A DNA stretch of 64,000 bases. Origin: Williamsia phyllosphaerae (GTDB lineage: Bacteria; Actinomycetota; Actinomycetes; Mycobacteriales; Mycobacteriaceae). Below the pieces are notes generated by a model. That model searched no databases. It had not been told where the DNA came from and worked only from the letters and a program-made list of their open reading frames with translations. Positions 48,836 through 58,113 of this stretch are shown here, piece by piece (position 1 is the stretch's first letter; every line of letters begins with the position of its first letter). The stretch lies in the NCBI RefSeq assembly GCF_014635305.1, contig NZ_BMCS01000001.1:2790001-2854000 (forward strand), read 5' to 3'. A program made the position numbers and the translations under genes.

Positions 48836-49569
48836 CACGCCCGGAGCCCACACGCGTCGAGGAGCTCGCGTCCGGACTGCGGTCCGCCCAGGAGCGGCTG
48901 CGGGCCGCGTGCGTCGCGGCCGACCGACCGGCCGACGACGTCGATCTGCTCGTGGTCACCAAGTTCTTCCCGGCCTCGGATGTGCTGGCGCTGGTCGATC
49001 TCGGGTGCCGCTCGTTCGGTGAATCGCGCGAACCCGAGGCCGGTCGGAAGGCCAGCGAGGTCCGCTCCGAGGTGACCGACCCCCTGGCCTTCCACATGAT
49101 CGGTCAGATCCAGACCAAGAAGGCCAAGACCGTCGGCCGGTGGGCGGATCGCGTGCACTCGATGGACACCGTCCGCCTCGCCGACGCACTCGACGACGCC
49201 GCGACGAAGGCTCTCGACTCCGGAGAGCGATCGACACCCTTGGATGTGCTGGTGCAGATCAATCTCGACGGTGCGCCCGACCGCGGTGGCGTCGGCGTCG
49301 ACGACCTCGAGGCGATGGCGGCGCACGTGGACGACCTGTCGGCACTGCGCCTGCGCGGTCTGATGGTGATCGCGCCGCAGGAGGGCACGGCCGAGCAGTG
49401 GATGGCTAGGGCGGCGGAGATCCGGGCGTCGTTTCTCGTCGGTCATCCCGACGCCGTCGACTTCTCCGCGGGCATGTCGGGTGACCTCGAAGAAGCCGTG
49501 ACACACGGATCGACATGCGTGCGTGTCGGTACCGCGATCATGGGTTCTCGGCCGATAGTGTCGCCCTAG
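48832..49569 (+). CDS. yggS: PLP homeostasis protein YggS/PROSC family
   Basis: A 245-residue alanine-racemase-fold protein with PLP lysine K44 (LLVVTKFFPASD), HMIGQIQTKKAK, VLVQINLDG, LRGLMVIAP and the C-terminal SAGMSGDLEEAVTHGSTCVRVGTAIMG. It binds pyridoxal phosphate and buffers its supply; no catalysis is known. The usual FGENR motif reads FGESR. ATG overlaps the pgeF stop. It lies in the dcw-downstream block of Gram-positive bacteria. Confidence 0.92.
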   Translation: MTRPEPTRVEELASGLRSAQERLRAACVAADRPADDVDLLVVTKFFPASDVLALVDLGCRSFGESREPEAGRKASEVRSEVTDPLAFHMIGQIQTKKAKTVGRWADRVHSMDTVRLADALDDAATKALDSGERSTPLDVLVQINLDGAPDRGGVGVDDLEAMAAHVDDLSALRLRGLMVIAPQEGTAEQWMARAAEIRASFLVGHPDAVDFSAGMSGDLEEAVTHGSTCVRVGTAIMGSRPIVSP

Positions 49570-49666
49570 ATCACATGAGTCACATACGAACCAGCAACAC
49601 CAGCACTCCCAAGAACACCAGTCACAACCCGTCCCCAGGGCGCGCCGAGGGTGAGGAACTCCAACG

Positions 49667-50389
49667 ATGAGCTCTATGCAGAAGTTCAAGGCATATTTCG
49701 GCATGGTCCCGCCCGGTGACTATGAAGACGACTACCTCGACGAGCCGGGTCACCCCCGCCGCGACAGCTACGAGCGCGACTACCGCGACGAGTACTACGG
49801 CCGGTCCTCCTACCGGACCGACCGCGGATTCGAGGCCGACGGCTACGACGACGAGGTCGAGTTCGATCGTGTCCCCGAGTACGCCTACGCCGGTCCGACC
49901 CGTACGTCGGTCGCCGACCGTGTGATGGCCGAGCGCTCGGCCCCCATGGAGCGTCTGGGCCGCCCCAGCCGGCTCGAGCCCCTCGGCGGCGGCGGCATGT
50001 CGGCTCGCGCCGGCGGTGTCCCGCGTGGCGCCGGTCGGCCCACCACCCGCGGAGCGCTCGCCATGGACAGCCACGAGTCGCTGGATCGTGTGTTCGAAGA
50101 GGGCAACCCGTTGGCCAAGATCACCACGCTGCGACCGCGCGACTACAGCGAGGCGCGCACCATCGGCGAGCGCTTCCGCGACGGCAGCCCGGTCATCATG
50201 GACCTGGTCGAGATGAGCAACGAGGACGCCAAGCGTCTCGTCGACTTCGCCGCCGGTCTCGCGTTCGCGCTACGTGGTGCATTCGACAAGGTGGCCACCA
50301 AGGTGTTCCTGCTCTCGCCCGCGGACATCGACGTCTCCGCCGAGGATCGTCGCAAGATCGCCGAGACCGGCTTCTACAATCACAACTGA
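49667..50389 (+). CDS. sepF: Z-ring anchoring protein SepF
   Basis: A 240-residue protein: N-terminal amphipathic helix ([16 protein letters not shown]) for membrane binding, an acidic-basic disordered linker rich in Asp/Tyr/Arg (~20-130), then the DUF552 SepF domain (~143-240; [29 protein letters not shown]...[20 protein letters not shown]). It tethers FtsZ to the membrane in bacteria lacking FtsA. ATG 49667 or ATG 49676; the preceding 97 bp show no clear promoter. Confidence 0.93.
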   Translation: MSSMQKFKAYFGMVPPGDYEDDYLDEPGHPRRDSYERDYRDEYYGRSSYRTDRGFEADGYDDEVEFDRVPEYAYAGPTRTSVADRVMAERSAPMERLGRPSRLEPLGGGGMSARAGGVPRGAGRPTTRGALAMDSHESLDRVFEEGNPLAKITTLRPRDYSEARTIGERFRDGSPVIMDLVEMSNEDAKRLVDFAAGLAFALRGAFDKVATKVFLLSPADIDVSAEDRRKIAETGFYNHN

Positions 50390-50457
50390 ACTCGCCGGTC
50401 GCAACGTCTGGACCAGCAGTTTTCTCATACCGTGACCGAATCAGGCAGAGTTGACGC

Positions 50458-50739
50458 GTGACGATAGCGCGAGAGGTCATCTACTACCTCCTGTTCATCT
50501 ACTGGCTGCTGCTGTTGGGTCGCCTGGTGATCGAACTGGTGCGGACATTTGCGAGGGAATGGCGCCCCACCGGCTTCTCGGTGGTGGTCATCGAAGCGGT
50601 GTTCACCACCACTGATCCACCGATCAAGGCGCTGCGGCGACTGTTGCCGCCGATCCCGCTCGGCCCGGTACGGCTGGACTTGTCGCTGATGATCACGATG
50701 GTCGTGGTCCTGATCGCGATGTCGCTCGTCGCACCCTGA
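50458..50739 (+). CDS. YggT-family membrane protein
   Basis: A 93-residue protein with two transmembrane helices flanking the YggT hallmark: EVIYYLLFIYWLLLLGRLVIELV, then PTGFSVVVIEAVFTTTDPPIKALRRLLPP and SLMITMVVVLIAMSLVAP. Function unresolved; it always accompanies sepF and divIVA. GTG 50458 has CAGAGT (50446-50451) 6 nt upstream, which could make it leaderless. Confidence 0.9.
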   Translation: MTIAREVIYYLLFIYWLLLLGRLVIELVRTFAREWRPTGFSVVVIEAVFTTTDPPIKALRRLLPPIPLGPVRLDLSLMITMVVVLIAMSLVAP

Positions 50740-50882
50740 GCCCGCAGACCACCCGTGATGACGCCACAGCGGGGCCGTCCGGATATTGTGACGATGGCTC
50801 TCGTGCGTGACGCCACTCGTCGACGTGAAGACCCGGGCGGATTTCGCTCAATGCCTCGACGAAGTGCAACGAACGGTTCTAA

Positions 50883-50910
50883 TGTGACAGGATGGGACGC
50901 CAGTTACACT
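50883..50910 (+). promoter_or_regulatory. candidate wag31 promoter
   Basis: TGTGAC (50883-50888) and TACACT (50905-50910) with a 16-nt spacer form the best promoter match in the 277-bp gap before wag31. About 100 nt of leader follow, holding two copies of GGGCGACTCG near 50922 and 50957. The SD AAGGGG lies just before ATG 51017. No other gene is visible in 50740-51016. Confidence 0.45.
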
Positions 50911-51016
50911 GTGAATCCCGTGGGCGACTCGGATCGTGTCGTTCCAGGTGATTCCGGGCGACTCGCACCGTGACGTAGACATACAACAAGTTTGACTATC
51001 TTTAAGGGGACCGACA

Positions 51017-51865
51017 ATGCGGCTCACACCAGCTGATGTGCACAACGTCGCGTTCAGCAAACCGCCGATCGGTAAGCGCGGCTACAACGAGGACGAGGTC
51101 GATCAGTTCCTCGACTTCGTCGAGGCCGAACTCGCACGTCTTCTCGAAGAGAACACCGACCTGAAGCAGCGTGTCGAGGAGCTCGAAGGTGACCTGGCCA
51201 CGGCCAAGTCCAGTGCTCCCGCATCGCCCGCGCGGTCTGAGGACAACGCTTCGGCCACACAGGCTTTCAGCACCCCGGCGCCGGCCTACTCGGAGGCCCC
51301 GCCCGCCGCCGCCCCGGCTGCGTCGACGAACGACGATCACCACGTCCGGGCCGCCAAGGTGTTGAGCCTGGCCCAGGACACCGCCGACCGCCTCACCGGC
51401 AATGCGCGCACTGAGTCCGAGGGTGTGCTCGCCGACGCCCGGAGCCGTGCCGACGCCATGATCGGCGACGCCCGCGGCAAGTCCGAGGCCATGCTGGCCG
51501 ACGCCCGGCAGCGTTCCGAGGCGATCCTCGCCGATTCACAGACTCGCGCCGAGGCCACCACGCGTGGCGCCCAGGAGAAGGCCGACGCCCTCCAGGCCGA
51601 CGCCGAGCGCAAGCACACCGAGATCATGGGGACGATCAACCAGCAGCGGTCGGTCCTCGAGGGCCGTATCGAGCAGCTCAAGACGTTCGAGCGCGAATAC
51701 CGGACCCGTCTCAAGACCTACCTGGAGTCGCAGCTCGAGGAGTTGCAGCAGCGGGGTAGCGCGGCACCGGTCGACAACGCCCGCTCCGGTGGGGACGCGT
51801 TCTCGTCCGATCCCGGCAACGGTGGCTTCACCAACTCGGGTGGATTCGCCAAGCCCTCGAACTGA
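51017..51865 (+). CDS. wag31: polar growth protein DivIVA/Wag31
   Basis: A 282-residue DivIVA: the conserved membrane-binding N-terminus ([39 protein letters not shown], split here into 1-20 and 21-39) with coiled coil to ~60, an Ala/Pro/Ser-rich linker (64-104), and a second coiled coil. Residues 138-203 are six consecutive 11-residue repeats ([66 protein letters not shown]), a hendecad coiled coil. It marks the poles and recruits the growth machinery. Mycobacterial Wag31 is phosphorylated in the linker by PknA/B. Confidence 0.95.
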   Translation: MRLTPADVHNVAFSKPPIGKRGYNEDEVDQFLDFVEAELARLLEENTDLKQRVEELEGDLATAKSSAPASPARSEDNASATQAFSTPAPAYSEAPPAAAPAASTNDDHHVRAAKVLSLAQDTADRLTGNARTESEGVLADARSRADAMIGDARGKSEAMLADARQRSEAILADSQTRAEATTRGAQEKADALQADAERKHTEIMGTINQQRSVLEGRIEQLKTFEREYRTRLKTYLESQLEELQQRGSAAPVDNARSGGDAFSSDPGNGGFTNSGGFAKPSN

Positions 51866-51913
51866 CTCGGCTCCGGCCGGTCGCCGCCTCGTAGACGTCC
51901 AGGGGTCCATGTC

Positions 51914-52453
51914 GTGCTCGTGATGGCCCTCGCGGCCACCCTCGTCGGGTTCGGTCTGCTCGTGGTTGCCCTCATCACCGGCACCCTGTGGCTCGCGGTG
52001 GCCTGCATCGCGGTCTGCATCGTCGGCGGCGTCTTCCTGCTGGCCGACCTGCTGGGTGTCGGACACGTTCTGACCATCCGTCGCTCCCGCCACGCGGGGG
52101 CGACGGATTCGTCGGTTGTGGACCCCGCAGTCGGAGACGCCGACCGGTCGGAGGCAGGCGAGTCGACCCGCCCCGACGATCCCTCGGACAACGAGATCAC
52201 CACCGAGTTCCCGCGCACCCTCCCCGCGGAGCCGACGGTGACCCTCGACGACCCGGGCTCGGCGTGGCATGCCGACATCGCCGACTCGCCCGCATACGAG
52301 GCCTCGACCGGGCACCGTCACTCCGCGCCCGAAAATGCCGGCGACGACCCGGCCTCCGCCCGGACTCCGAGCCCGTCGCTACGGCACGGTCGGCACGAGT
52401 CGCCCGATGACGACGACGCGCGGCCCCGGACACCGAGGCACGGCGGCAGCTGA
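51914..52453 (+). CDS. two-helix membrane protein with acidic disordered tail (Rv2144c position)
   Basis: A 179-residue protein: two adjacent N-terminal transmembrane helices (ALAATLVGFGLLVVALITG and LAVACIAVCIVGGVFLLADLLG), a short basic patch (RRSRHAG), then ~115 residues of Asp/Ser/Pro/Thr-rich low-complexity cytoplasmic tail. No known domain. Its place after wag31 matches Rv2144c, also a small membrane protein. GTG 51914, with GTG 51920 and ATG 51923 as alternatives; 48 bp after the wag31 stop, so probably co-transcribed. Confidence 0.72.
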   Translation: MLVMALAATLVGFGLLVVALITGTLWLAVACIAVCIVGGVFLLADLLGVGHVLTIRRSRHAGATDSSVVDPAVGDADRSEAGESTRPDDPSDNEITTEFPRTLPAEPTVTLDDPGSAWHADIADSPAYEASTGHRHSAPENAGDDPASARTPSPSLRHGRHESPDDDDARPRTPRHGGS

Positions 52454-52509
52454 GGTCAGCCCGGCACAGTCCGTGGTGAAAGTCCGTTGCGTGCCTGCCC
52501 TACACTGAT

Positions 52510-52735
52510 ATCTGCGACGATCCGGCCATCACCGGGGAGCATCCGGAAGAACCGGCGCCTACCGCATCTCGCGGTCGGGCCGTACTAGACCCGGACGGTC
52601 GCGGCCCGACACAGCCGCACATCGAGAGGCGTCGGTCGCGTGACCGGCGCAAGCGGGGTGGTACCGCGGCGATCCGATCGTCGTCCCCGTGCCCACGGGT
52701 CGCAGCCGCGACCGAACCGGCACGAGGAGATGGCA
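52510..52735 (+). ncRNA. isoleucyl T-box riboswitch (translational, short stem I type)
   Basis: The T-box core AAGCGGGGTGGTACCGCGG is at 52651-52669, 66 nt before the ileS start. Upstream is the compact stem-I region (about 52513-52560: GCGACGATCCGGCCATC, GGGGAGC, CCGGAAGAACC) seen in actinobacterial ileS leaders, with ATC isoleucine triplets available as specifier. Several GC-rich stems lie between. A -10 TACACT at 52501-52506 starts the RNA. No terminator is seen; the SD GAGGAG at 52724-52729 is the probable sequestered element. Confidence 0.9.
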
Positions 52736-55700
52736 GTGACGAACGAACCCGATACGAATCCGAGCACGGCGCGTGAGCGCGTCTACCCGATCGTGGACGT
52801 CACCGGCACCGGCGCGAGTGTCCCGTCGTTCCCCGATCTCGAGACCCGCGTCCTGGACTACTGGGCCGCCGACGACACGTTCGTCGCCTCGGTGCAGGCC
52901 CGGTCGGACGCCGAGGAGTTTGTCTTCTACGACGGCCCGCCCTTCGCCAACGGTCTCCCGCACTACGGACACCTGCTCACCGGCTACGTCAAGGACCTCG
53001 TCCCGCGGTTCCAGACCATGCGCGGCAAGAAGGTCGACCGCCGCTTCGGGTGGGACACCCACGGGCTGCCCGCCGAACTCGAGGCCGAGCGTCAGCTGGG
53101 CATCACCGACAAGTCCGAGATCGAGACCATGGGTGTCGAGAAGTTCAACGACTACTGCCGCGAGTCGGTGCTGCGCTACACCGGTGAATGGCGCGACTAC
53201 GTGACGCGGCAGGCGCGCTGGGTCGATTTCGACAACGACTACAAGACCCTCGACATCGACTTCATGGAGTCGGTGATGTGGGCGTTCAAGACGCTGCACG
53301 AGAAGGGGCTGGTCTACCAGGGCTACCGCGTGCTGCCGTACAGCTGGTACGAGCAGACGCCGCTGAGCAACCAGGAGAGCAAGCTCGACGACGCCTACAA
53401 GATGCGTCAGGACCCGGCGGTGACGGTGTCGATGCCGCTGACCGGCGGCGTCCCCGACGACCTCGTCGGCGTCAACGCGCTGATCTGGACGACGACGCCG
53501 TGGAGCCTGCCGTCGAACCTGGCGATCGCGGTCAATCCCGACGTCGAGTACTCCCACGTCCGTGGTTCCGACGGGGAGCAGTACCTGCTGGCCGCCGCGC
53601 GGGTGGGCGTCTATGCCCGCGAGCTCGGCGAGAACCCGGAGGTGCTCGGCACCTACACCGGCCGTGACCTCGCCGACGCCGCCTACACGCCGCCGTTCGA
53701 CTTCTTCGCCGGTCACCCGAACGCGCACCGGACGTTGCTCGGTGATTACGTCACCACCGACAGCGGCACCGGGATCGTCCATCTCGCACCGGCTTTCGGT
53801 GAGGAGGACATGGAGCTCGCCACCGCCAACGGGATCGAGGTGGTGCAACCCCTCGATCCGGGTGGCCGCTTCACCTCGCTGGTGCCGCCGTACGAGGGCC
53901 TGATGGTCTTCGACGCCAACCCCGTGATCATCAAGGACCTCAAGGCGACCGGACTGATCCTGCGCCACGAGACCATCGAACACTCCTACCCGCACTCGTG
54001 GCGGTCGGGAAAACCATTGATCTACATGGCGGTTCCGTCGTGGTTCGTCGCGGTCAACGATTTCAAGCCGCGGATGCTGGAGTTGAACCAGGAGATCACC
54101 TGGTCGCCCGCACACCTGCGCGACGGACAGTTCGGCAAGTGGCTCGAGGGCGCCAAGGACTGGAACATCAGCCGTAACCGCTACTGGGGCGCGCCGATCC
54201 CGGTGTGGGTGTCCGACGACGAGGCCCACCCCCGTATGGACGTGTACGGCTCGCTCGACGACCTCGAGCGCGACTTCGGCGTGCGGCCGACGAACCTGCA
54301 TCGGCCCTACATCGACGAACTCACCCGTCCGAACCCCGACGACCCGACGGGCCGCTCCACCATGCGTCGGGTACCCGAGGTGCTCGACTGCTGGTTCGAG
54401 TCGGGGTCGATGCCGTACGCCCAGGTGCACTACCCGTTCGAGAACCGCGACTGGTTCGACGGCAACGCGGACAAGGGCCTCGAGCCGCACAATCCCGGCG
54501 ACTTCATCGTCGAGTACAACGGTCAGACCAAGGGCTGGTTCTACAACCTGCACGTTCTCGCGACCGCGCTGTTCGACCGGCCCGCGTTCCGCACGGTGGC
54601 CGCACACGGCATCGTGCTCGGCGACGACGGCCAGAAGATGTCGAAGTCCAAGCGCAACTACCCCGACGTGAACGAGGTCTTCGACCGCGACGGCTCGGAC
54701 GCGATGCGCTGGTTCCTCATGGCGTCACCGATCCTGCGGGGCGGCAACCTCATCGTCACCGAGCGTGGCATCCGCGAGGGTGTCCGCCAGGCGATGCTGC
54801 CGCTGTGGAACGCCTACAGCTTCCTGGCGCTGTACGCCGATCGCCCCGCGGAATGGCGGACCGACTCGGAGAACGTGCTCGACCGGTACATCCTCGCCAA
54901 GCTCGCCGCAACGCGTGACTCGATGACCACTGCGTTGGAGACCTACGACGTCGCCGGCGCGTGCGACGACTTCCGGGAGTTCTGCGAGGCGTTGACGAAC
55001 TGGTACGTCCGACGCTCGCGTCAGCGGTTCTGGGCCGGACAGGACTCCGACAGCGAGGCCTTCGACACGCTGTACACGGTGTTGGAGGTGGCGTGCCGCC
55101 TGGCGGCGCCGCTGCTGCCGCTGATGACCGAGGCGATGTGGCGTGGCCTCACGGGTGGTCGGTCGGTGCATCTGGCCGACTGGCCCACGCCCGACGAACT
55201 GCCCGCCGACACCGAGCTCGTCGCCGCGATGGACGAGGTGCAGGGTGTCTGCTCGACGGCCTCGAGCCTGCGCAAGGCCAACAACCTGCGGGTGCGACTC
55301 CCGTTGCCCGCGTTGACCGTCGCCGGGCCGTCGGCCGCGCGCCTGGCCGACTACACCGCGCTGATCGCCGACGAGATGAACGTCAAGACGGTCCATCTGG
55401 CCGACGACGCCGACGCGTTCGGTCGTGTCGAGGTCGTGGTCAACGCCCGCGTGGCGGGTCCGCGACTGGGCAAGGACGTGCAGCGGGTGATCAAGGCGAT
55501 CAAGTCGGGGAACTGGTCGCTGGCCACGGTCAGCGACGCCGACGGCATTGTCTCGGAGAAGGTCGTGGCCGACGGGATCGAACTCACCGACGGTGAGTTC
55601 ACCCGCAAACTGGTCGCCGTCGAACCGAGTTCGACCGCCGAGCTGCCCTCGGGTGGAGGACTGGTGGTGCTCGACACCGCCGTCACCGAAGACCTCGAGG

Positions 55701-55957
55701 CCGAGGGATGGGCCAAGGACCGGGTGCGCGAGATCCAGGAGGCCCGGCGTGCTCTGGGACTCGACGTCTCCGACCGGATCGTCGTGCGGCTCGGTGTGCC
55801 CGCGCAACGAGCGGAATGGGCGCAGCGTCATCGCGATCTCATCGCAGGGGAGGTGCTGGCGACGACGCTCGAGGTCGTCGGCCCCGACGCCGTCGATTCG
55901 CTAGTGACCGAACTCGGCGACGGCGTTGTCGCGTCGATCACGCGGTCAGGGCAGTAG
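52736..55957 (+). CDS. ileS: isoleucyl-tRNA synthetase
   Basis: A 1073-residue class I synthetase of the eukaryote-like IleS2 type (no C-terminal zinc-finger pair): HYGH (76-79; [15 protein letters not shown]) as HIGH, an editing domain with [13 protein letters not shown] and [10 protein letters not shown], and KMSKS at 634-638, followed by the anticodon-binding domain. IleS2 enzymes are naturally less sensitive to mupirocin. GTG 52736 is 6 nt after GAGGAG; ATG 52730 is too close to it. Its last 12 bp overlap the convergent TetR gene. Confidence 0.95.
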   Translation: MTNEPDTNPSTARERVYPIVDVTGTGASVPSFPDLETRVLDYWAADDTFVASVQARSDAEEFVFYDGPPFANGLPHYGHLLTGYVKDLVPRFQTMRGKKVDRRFGWDTHGLPAELEAERQLGITDKSEIETMGVEKFNDYCRESVLRYTGEWRDYVTRQARWVDFDNDYKTLDIDFMESVMWAFKTLHEKGLVYQGYRVLPYSWYEQTPLSNQESKLDDAYKMRQDPAVTVSMPLTGGVPDDLVGVNALIWTTTPWSLPSNLAIAVNPDVEYSHVRGSDGEQYLLAAARVGVYARELGENPEVLGTYTGRDLADAAYTPPFDFFAGHPNAHRTLLGDYVTTDSGTGIVHLAPAFGEEDMELATANGIEVVQPLDPGGRFTSLVPPYEGLMVFDANPVIIKDLKATGLILRHETIEHSYPHSWRSGKPLIYMAVPSWFVAVNDFKPRMLELNQEITWSPAHLRDGQFGKWLEGAKDWNISRNRYWGAPIPVWVSDDEAHPRMDVYGSLDDLERDFGVRPTNLHRPYIDELTRPNPDDPTGRSTMRRVPEVLDCWFESGSMPYAQVHYPFENRDWFDGNADKGLEPHNPGDFIVEYNGQTKGWFYNLHVLATALFDRPAFRTVAAHGIVLGDDGQKMSKSKRNYPDVNEVFDRDGSDAMRWFLMASPILRGGNLIVTERGIREGVRQAMLPLWNAYSFLALYADRPAEWRTDSENVLDRYILAKLAATRDSMTTALETYDVAGACDDFREFCEALTNWYVRRSRQRFWAGQDSDSEAFDTLYTVLEVACRLAAPLLPLMTEAMWRGLTGGRSVHLADWPTPDELPADTELVAAMDEVQGVCSTASSLRKANNLRVRLPLPALTVAGPSAARLADYTALIADEMNVKTVHLADDADAFGRVEVVVNARVAGPRLGKDVQRVIKAIKSGNWSLATVSDADGIVSEKVVADGIELTDGEFTRKLVAVEPSSTAELPSGGGLVVLDTAVTEDLEAEGWAKDRVREIQEARRALGLDVSDRIVVRLGVPAQRAEWAQRHRDLIAGEVLATTLEVVGPDAVDSLVTELGDGVVASITRSGQ

Positions 55958-56635
55958 CCGCGACAGCACGGTCGTGAGCTGGAGGTCGAAGAGGACCTCC
56001 GGCTGCGCGAACGTGTCCGCACCGTACTGACCGAACACCTCCAGGCTGATCGATCCCAGGATCACCGACCACAGGCAGGTGCCGATCGTCAGCGTGGCGT
56101 GATCGAGCTCGAGGCCGAATTCGCCGTTGACGGCGTCGAATTCGGTGGCGAGTCCACCGGGTGTCGGTGGCAATTCGTCGACGACGACGTCGCGTAGCTC
56201 CCTCAGCAGCGACGCCACGAAACGTGTACCCGGGCCGGTCGTCTGTTCGCCCGGGGCCGTGTAGCCGGGGACCGGGCTGCCGTAGATGAGCGCATATCGC
56301 GATGGCTCGGAGACCGCCCACGCCCGCAGCGCATGTGCCGCGGCCCGGATGCGCGCATGCACGCCGGCGTCGGCGGGTGTCGCGGCGAGGGCGGCGTCGA
56401 CACGGTCGGCCGATTCGTCGTAGGCGTCGACGACCAACAGCGTCAGCAACTCGTCGCGGCTACGCACGTAGCGGTAGACCGCCGAGGACACCATCCCGAG
56501 GTCGCGGGCGATCGCGCGGAGCGACAGTGCCGCGGCGCCGTGCGCGGCGAGATGCTCACGACCCACCCGGATGATGTCGAGTTCGAGTTGGGCGCGTGCG
56601 CGAGCACGCGGTGTCGACGCTGTTTCGGCCCTCAT
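55946..56635 (-). CDS. TetR-family regulator
   Basis: A 229-residue TetR protein: N-terminal helix-turn-helix ([44 protein letters not shown], in two parts, ~23-66) and a ligand domain of the TetR C-terminal WHG-like type ([31 protein letters not shown]). It is divergent from a deazaflavin-dependent reductase gene, and two matching palindromes between the genes are its likely operators, implying autorepression and repression of the reductase. Ligand unknown. Confidence 0.87.
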   Translation of the reverse strand: MRAETASTPRARARAQLELDIIRVGREHLAAHGAAALSLRAIARDLGMVSSAVYRYVRSRDELLTLLVVDAYDESADRVDAALAATPADAGVHARIRAAAHALRAWAVSEPSRYALIYGSPVPGYTAPGEQTTGPGTRFVASLLRELRDVVVDELPPTPGGLATEFDAVNGEFGLELDHATLTIGTCLWSVILGSISLEVFGQYGADTFAQPEVLFDLQLTTVLSRLLP

Positions 56636-56656
56636 GTGCCCATCATGACAGAAATG

Positions 56657-56720
56657 AGAGCACTGCTCTTGTTTTTCGGCCGGCGGCGTGCCATGCTCGT
56701 TTGCGAGAGCAGTGCTCTCG
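56657..56720. promoter_or_regulatory. twin palindromic TetR operators
   Basis: AGAGCA-C-TGCTCT at 56657-56669 and CGAGAGCA-G-TGCTCTCG at 56704-56720 are perfect palindromes sharing the AGAGCA-N-TGCTCT core, with centres 49 bp apart, in the 109-bp gap between the divergent TetR and reductase genes. One lies near each start, so one regulator dimer per promoter is the simplest reading. Confidence 0.8.
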
Positions 56721-56744
56721 TTTATCCGACCAGAGGAGTCCGCC

Positions 56745-57197
56745 ATGACCACCACCCATTACGCCGAGCCGACCGGGCGCATCCAGTTCGCCTTCAACGA
56801 CATGGTCAGTTGGCTGTCCGACCACGGCATCGGCCTCGCCGGCGCGCGGACGCTGACCGTCGTCGGGCGGAAGTCCGGTGAGCCCAAGACCACGCCGGTC
56901 AATCCGCTCGTCATCGAGGGCCGGACCTATCTGATCTCGCCGCGTGGCAACACGCAGTGGTCGCGGAACCTGCGCGCGGCGGGTGTCTGCGACATCGGTC
57001 GGGGTCGCCGCGTCGACTCCTACAGCGCCGTCGAGGTCGCCGACGAGGCGAAGATCGCGCTGCTGCGCCCGTATCTGAAGCGTTGGGGCTGGGAGGTCGC
57101 GAGCTACCTCCCGGCCAAGGTCACCCACACGTCGTCCGATGCCGAGTTGGCCGCCGTGGCGCCCGCGGTGCCTGTGTTCGAACTGCACCGCAACTGA
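56745..57197 (+). CDS. deazaflavin (F420)-dependent nitroreductase-family protein
   Basis: A 150-residue split beta-barrel protein of the DDN/F420 reductase family: LTVVGRKSGEPKTTPVNPLVIEGRTYLISPRGNTQWSRNLRAAG is the cofactor-binding core (about 40-85). Such enzymes reduce quinones, nitro compounds or other xenobiotics with F420H2; the substrate is unknown. ATG 56745 follows AGAGGAG. It is probably induced when the neighbouring TetR releases its operators. Confidence 0.85.
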   Translation: MTTTHYAEPTGRIQFAFNDMVSWLSDHGIGLAGARTLTVVGRKSGEPKTTPVNPLVIEGRTYLISPRGNTQWSRNLRAAGVCDIGRGRRVDSYSAVEVADEAKIALLRPYLKRWGWEVASYLPAKVTHTSSDAELAAVAPAVPVFELHRN

Positions 57198-57230
57198 TTG
57201 TCTCGAATCGCGTTCACGTCCAGAGCCACG

Positions 57231-58074
57231 GTGCTGACTGTGTGGAAACGCGCGCTCGAGTGTGCTTGCAGCGGTTGGTGAGATGGGTTGCGAACGACGC
57301 ACACTCGACGCGTGGCTTCCGCACCGTCAGCGGCTTGAGGGCCGCGCCGCGAACGTCCAGAGCCGCCGACGGTGCGGAAGCCGGTCCATCGAGTGTGCGT
57401 CGTTGTCGGGGTCTGTCACGTGAGGTGGTGAGCACACTCGATGGCCGTTTCCGCACAGTCGGCCCGTGGTGCTGACTCTCTCGAAATGAGCCCATCGTGC
57501 TGACTGTGTGGAAACGCGCGCTCGAGTGTGCTTGCAGCGGTCCGTGAGATGGGTTGCGAACGACGCACACTCGACGCGTGGCTTCCGCACCTTCAGCGGC
57601 TTGAGGGCCGCGCCGCGAACGTCCAGAGCCGCCGACGGTGCGGAAGCCGGTCCATCGAGTGTGCGTCGTTGTCGGGGTCTGTCACGTGAGGTGGTGAGCA
57701 CACTCGATGGCCGTTTCCACACAGTCGGCCCGTGGTGCTGACTCTCTCCAAATGCGCCCATCGTGCTGACTGTGTGGAAACGCGCGCTCGAGTGTGCTTG
57801 CAGCGGTTTGTGAGATGGGTTGCGAACGACGCACACTCGACGCGTGGCTTCCGCACCGTCAGCGGCTTGAGGGCCGCGCCGCGAACGTCCAGAGCCGCCG
57901 ACGGTGCGGAAGCCGGTCCATCGAGTGTGCGTCGTTGTCGGGGTCTGTCACGTGAGGTGGTGAGCACACTCGATGGCCGTTTCCACACAGTCGGCCCCGT
58001 GGTGCTGACTCTCTCCAAATGCGCCCATCGTGCTGACTGTGTGGAAGCCGATGGCCGTTTCCATACAGTCGGCC
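57231..58074. repeat. three tandem 266-bp repeats of nested palindromes plus a collapsed fourth
   Basis: Units start at 57231, 57497 and 57763 (266, 266 and 267 bp) and are >97% alike by eye. Each holds four copies of a ~32-nt motif, GACTGTG(C/T)GGAA(A/G)C... then ...CGAGTGTGC, in the order +, -, +, - (in unit 1: 57236-57267, 57296-57328, 57368-57401, 57430-57460). The inner pair and the outer pair are each inverted, so one unit can fold into a nested cruciform. At 58030-58074 is a 45-bp remnant where an outer pair is fused into a short palindrome. Open frames inside run on both strands and are artefacts of the repeats. No coding gene lies in 57198-58113. Confidence 0.9.
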
Positions 58075-58113
58075 GAAGTGGGACAAGTCTGCGTGGTCGA
58101 TAGGCTCGAGCCT

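Noticed and set aside
57231..58074. CRISPR array
   Set aside because: Units are 266 bp, nearly identical throughout with no variable spacers, and there are no cas genes.
57214..58103. Multiple open frames of 77-169 codons in the repeat region
   Set aside because: They repeat the same residues on both strands with the 266-bp period and are a by-product of the palindromic array, not proteins.
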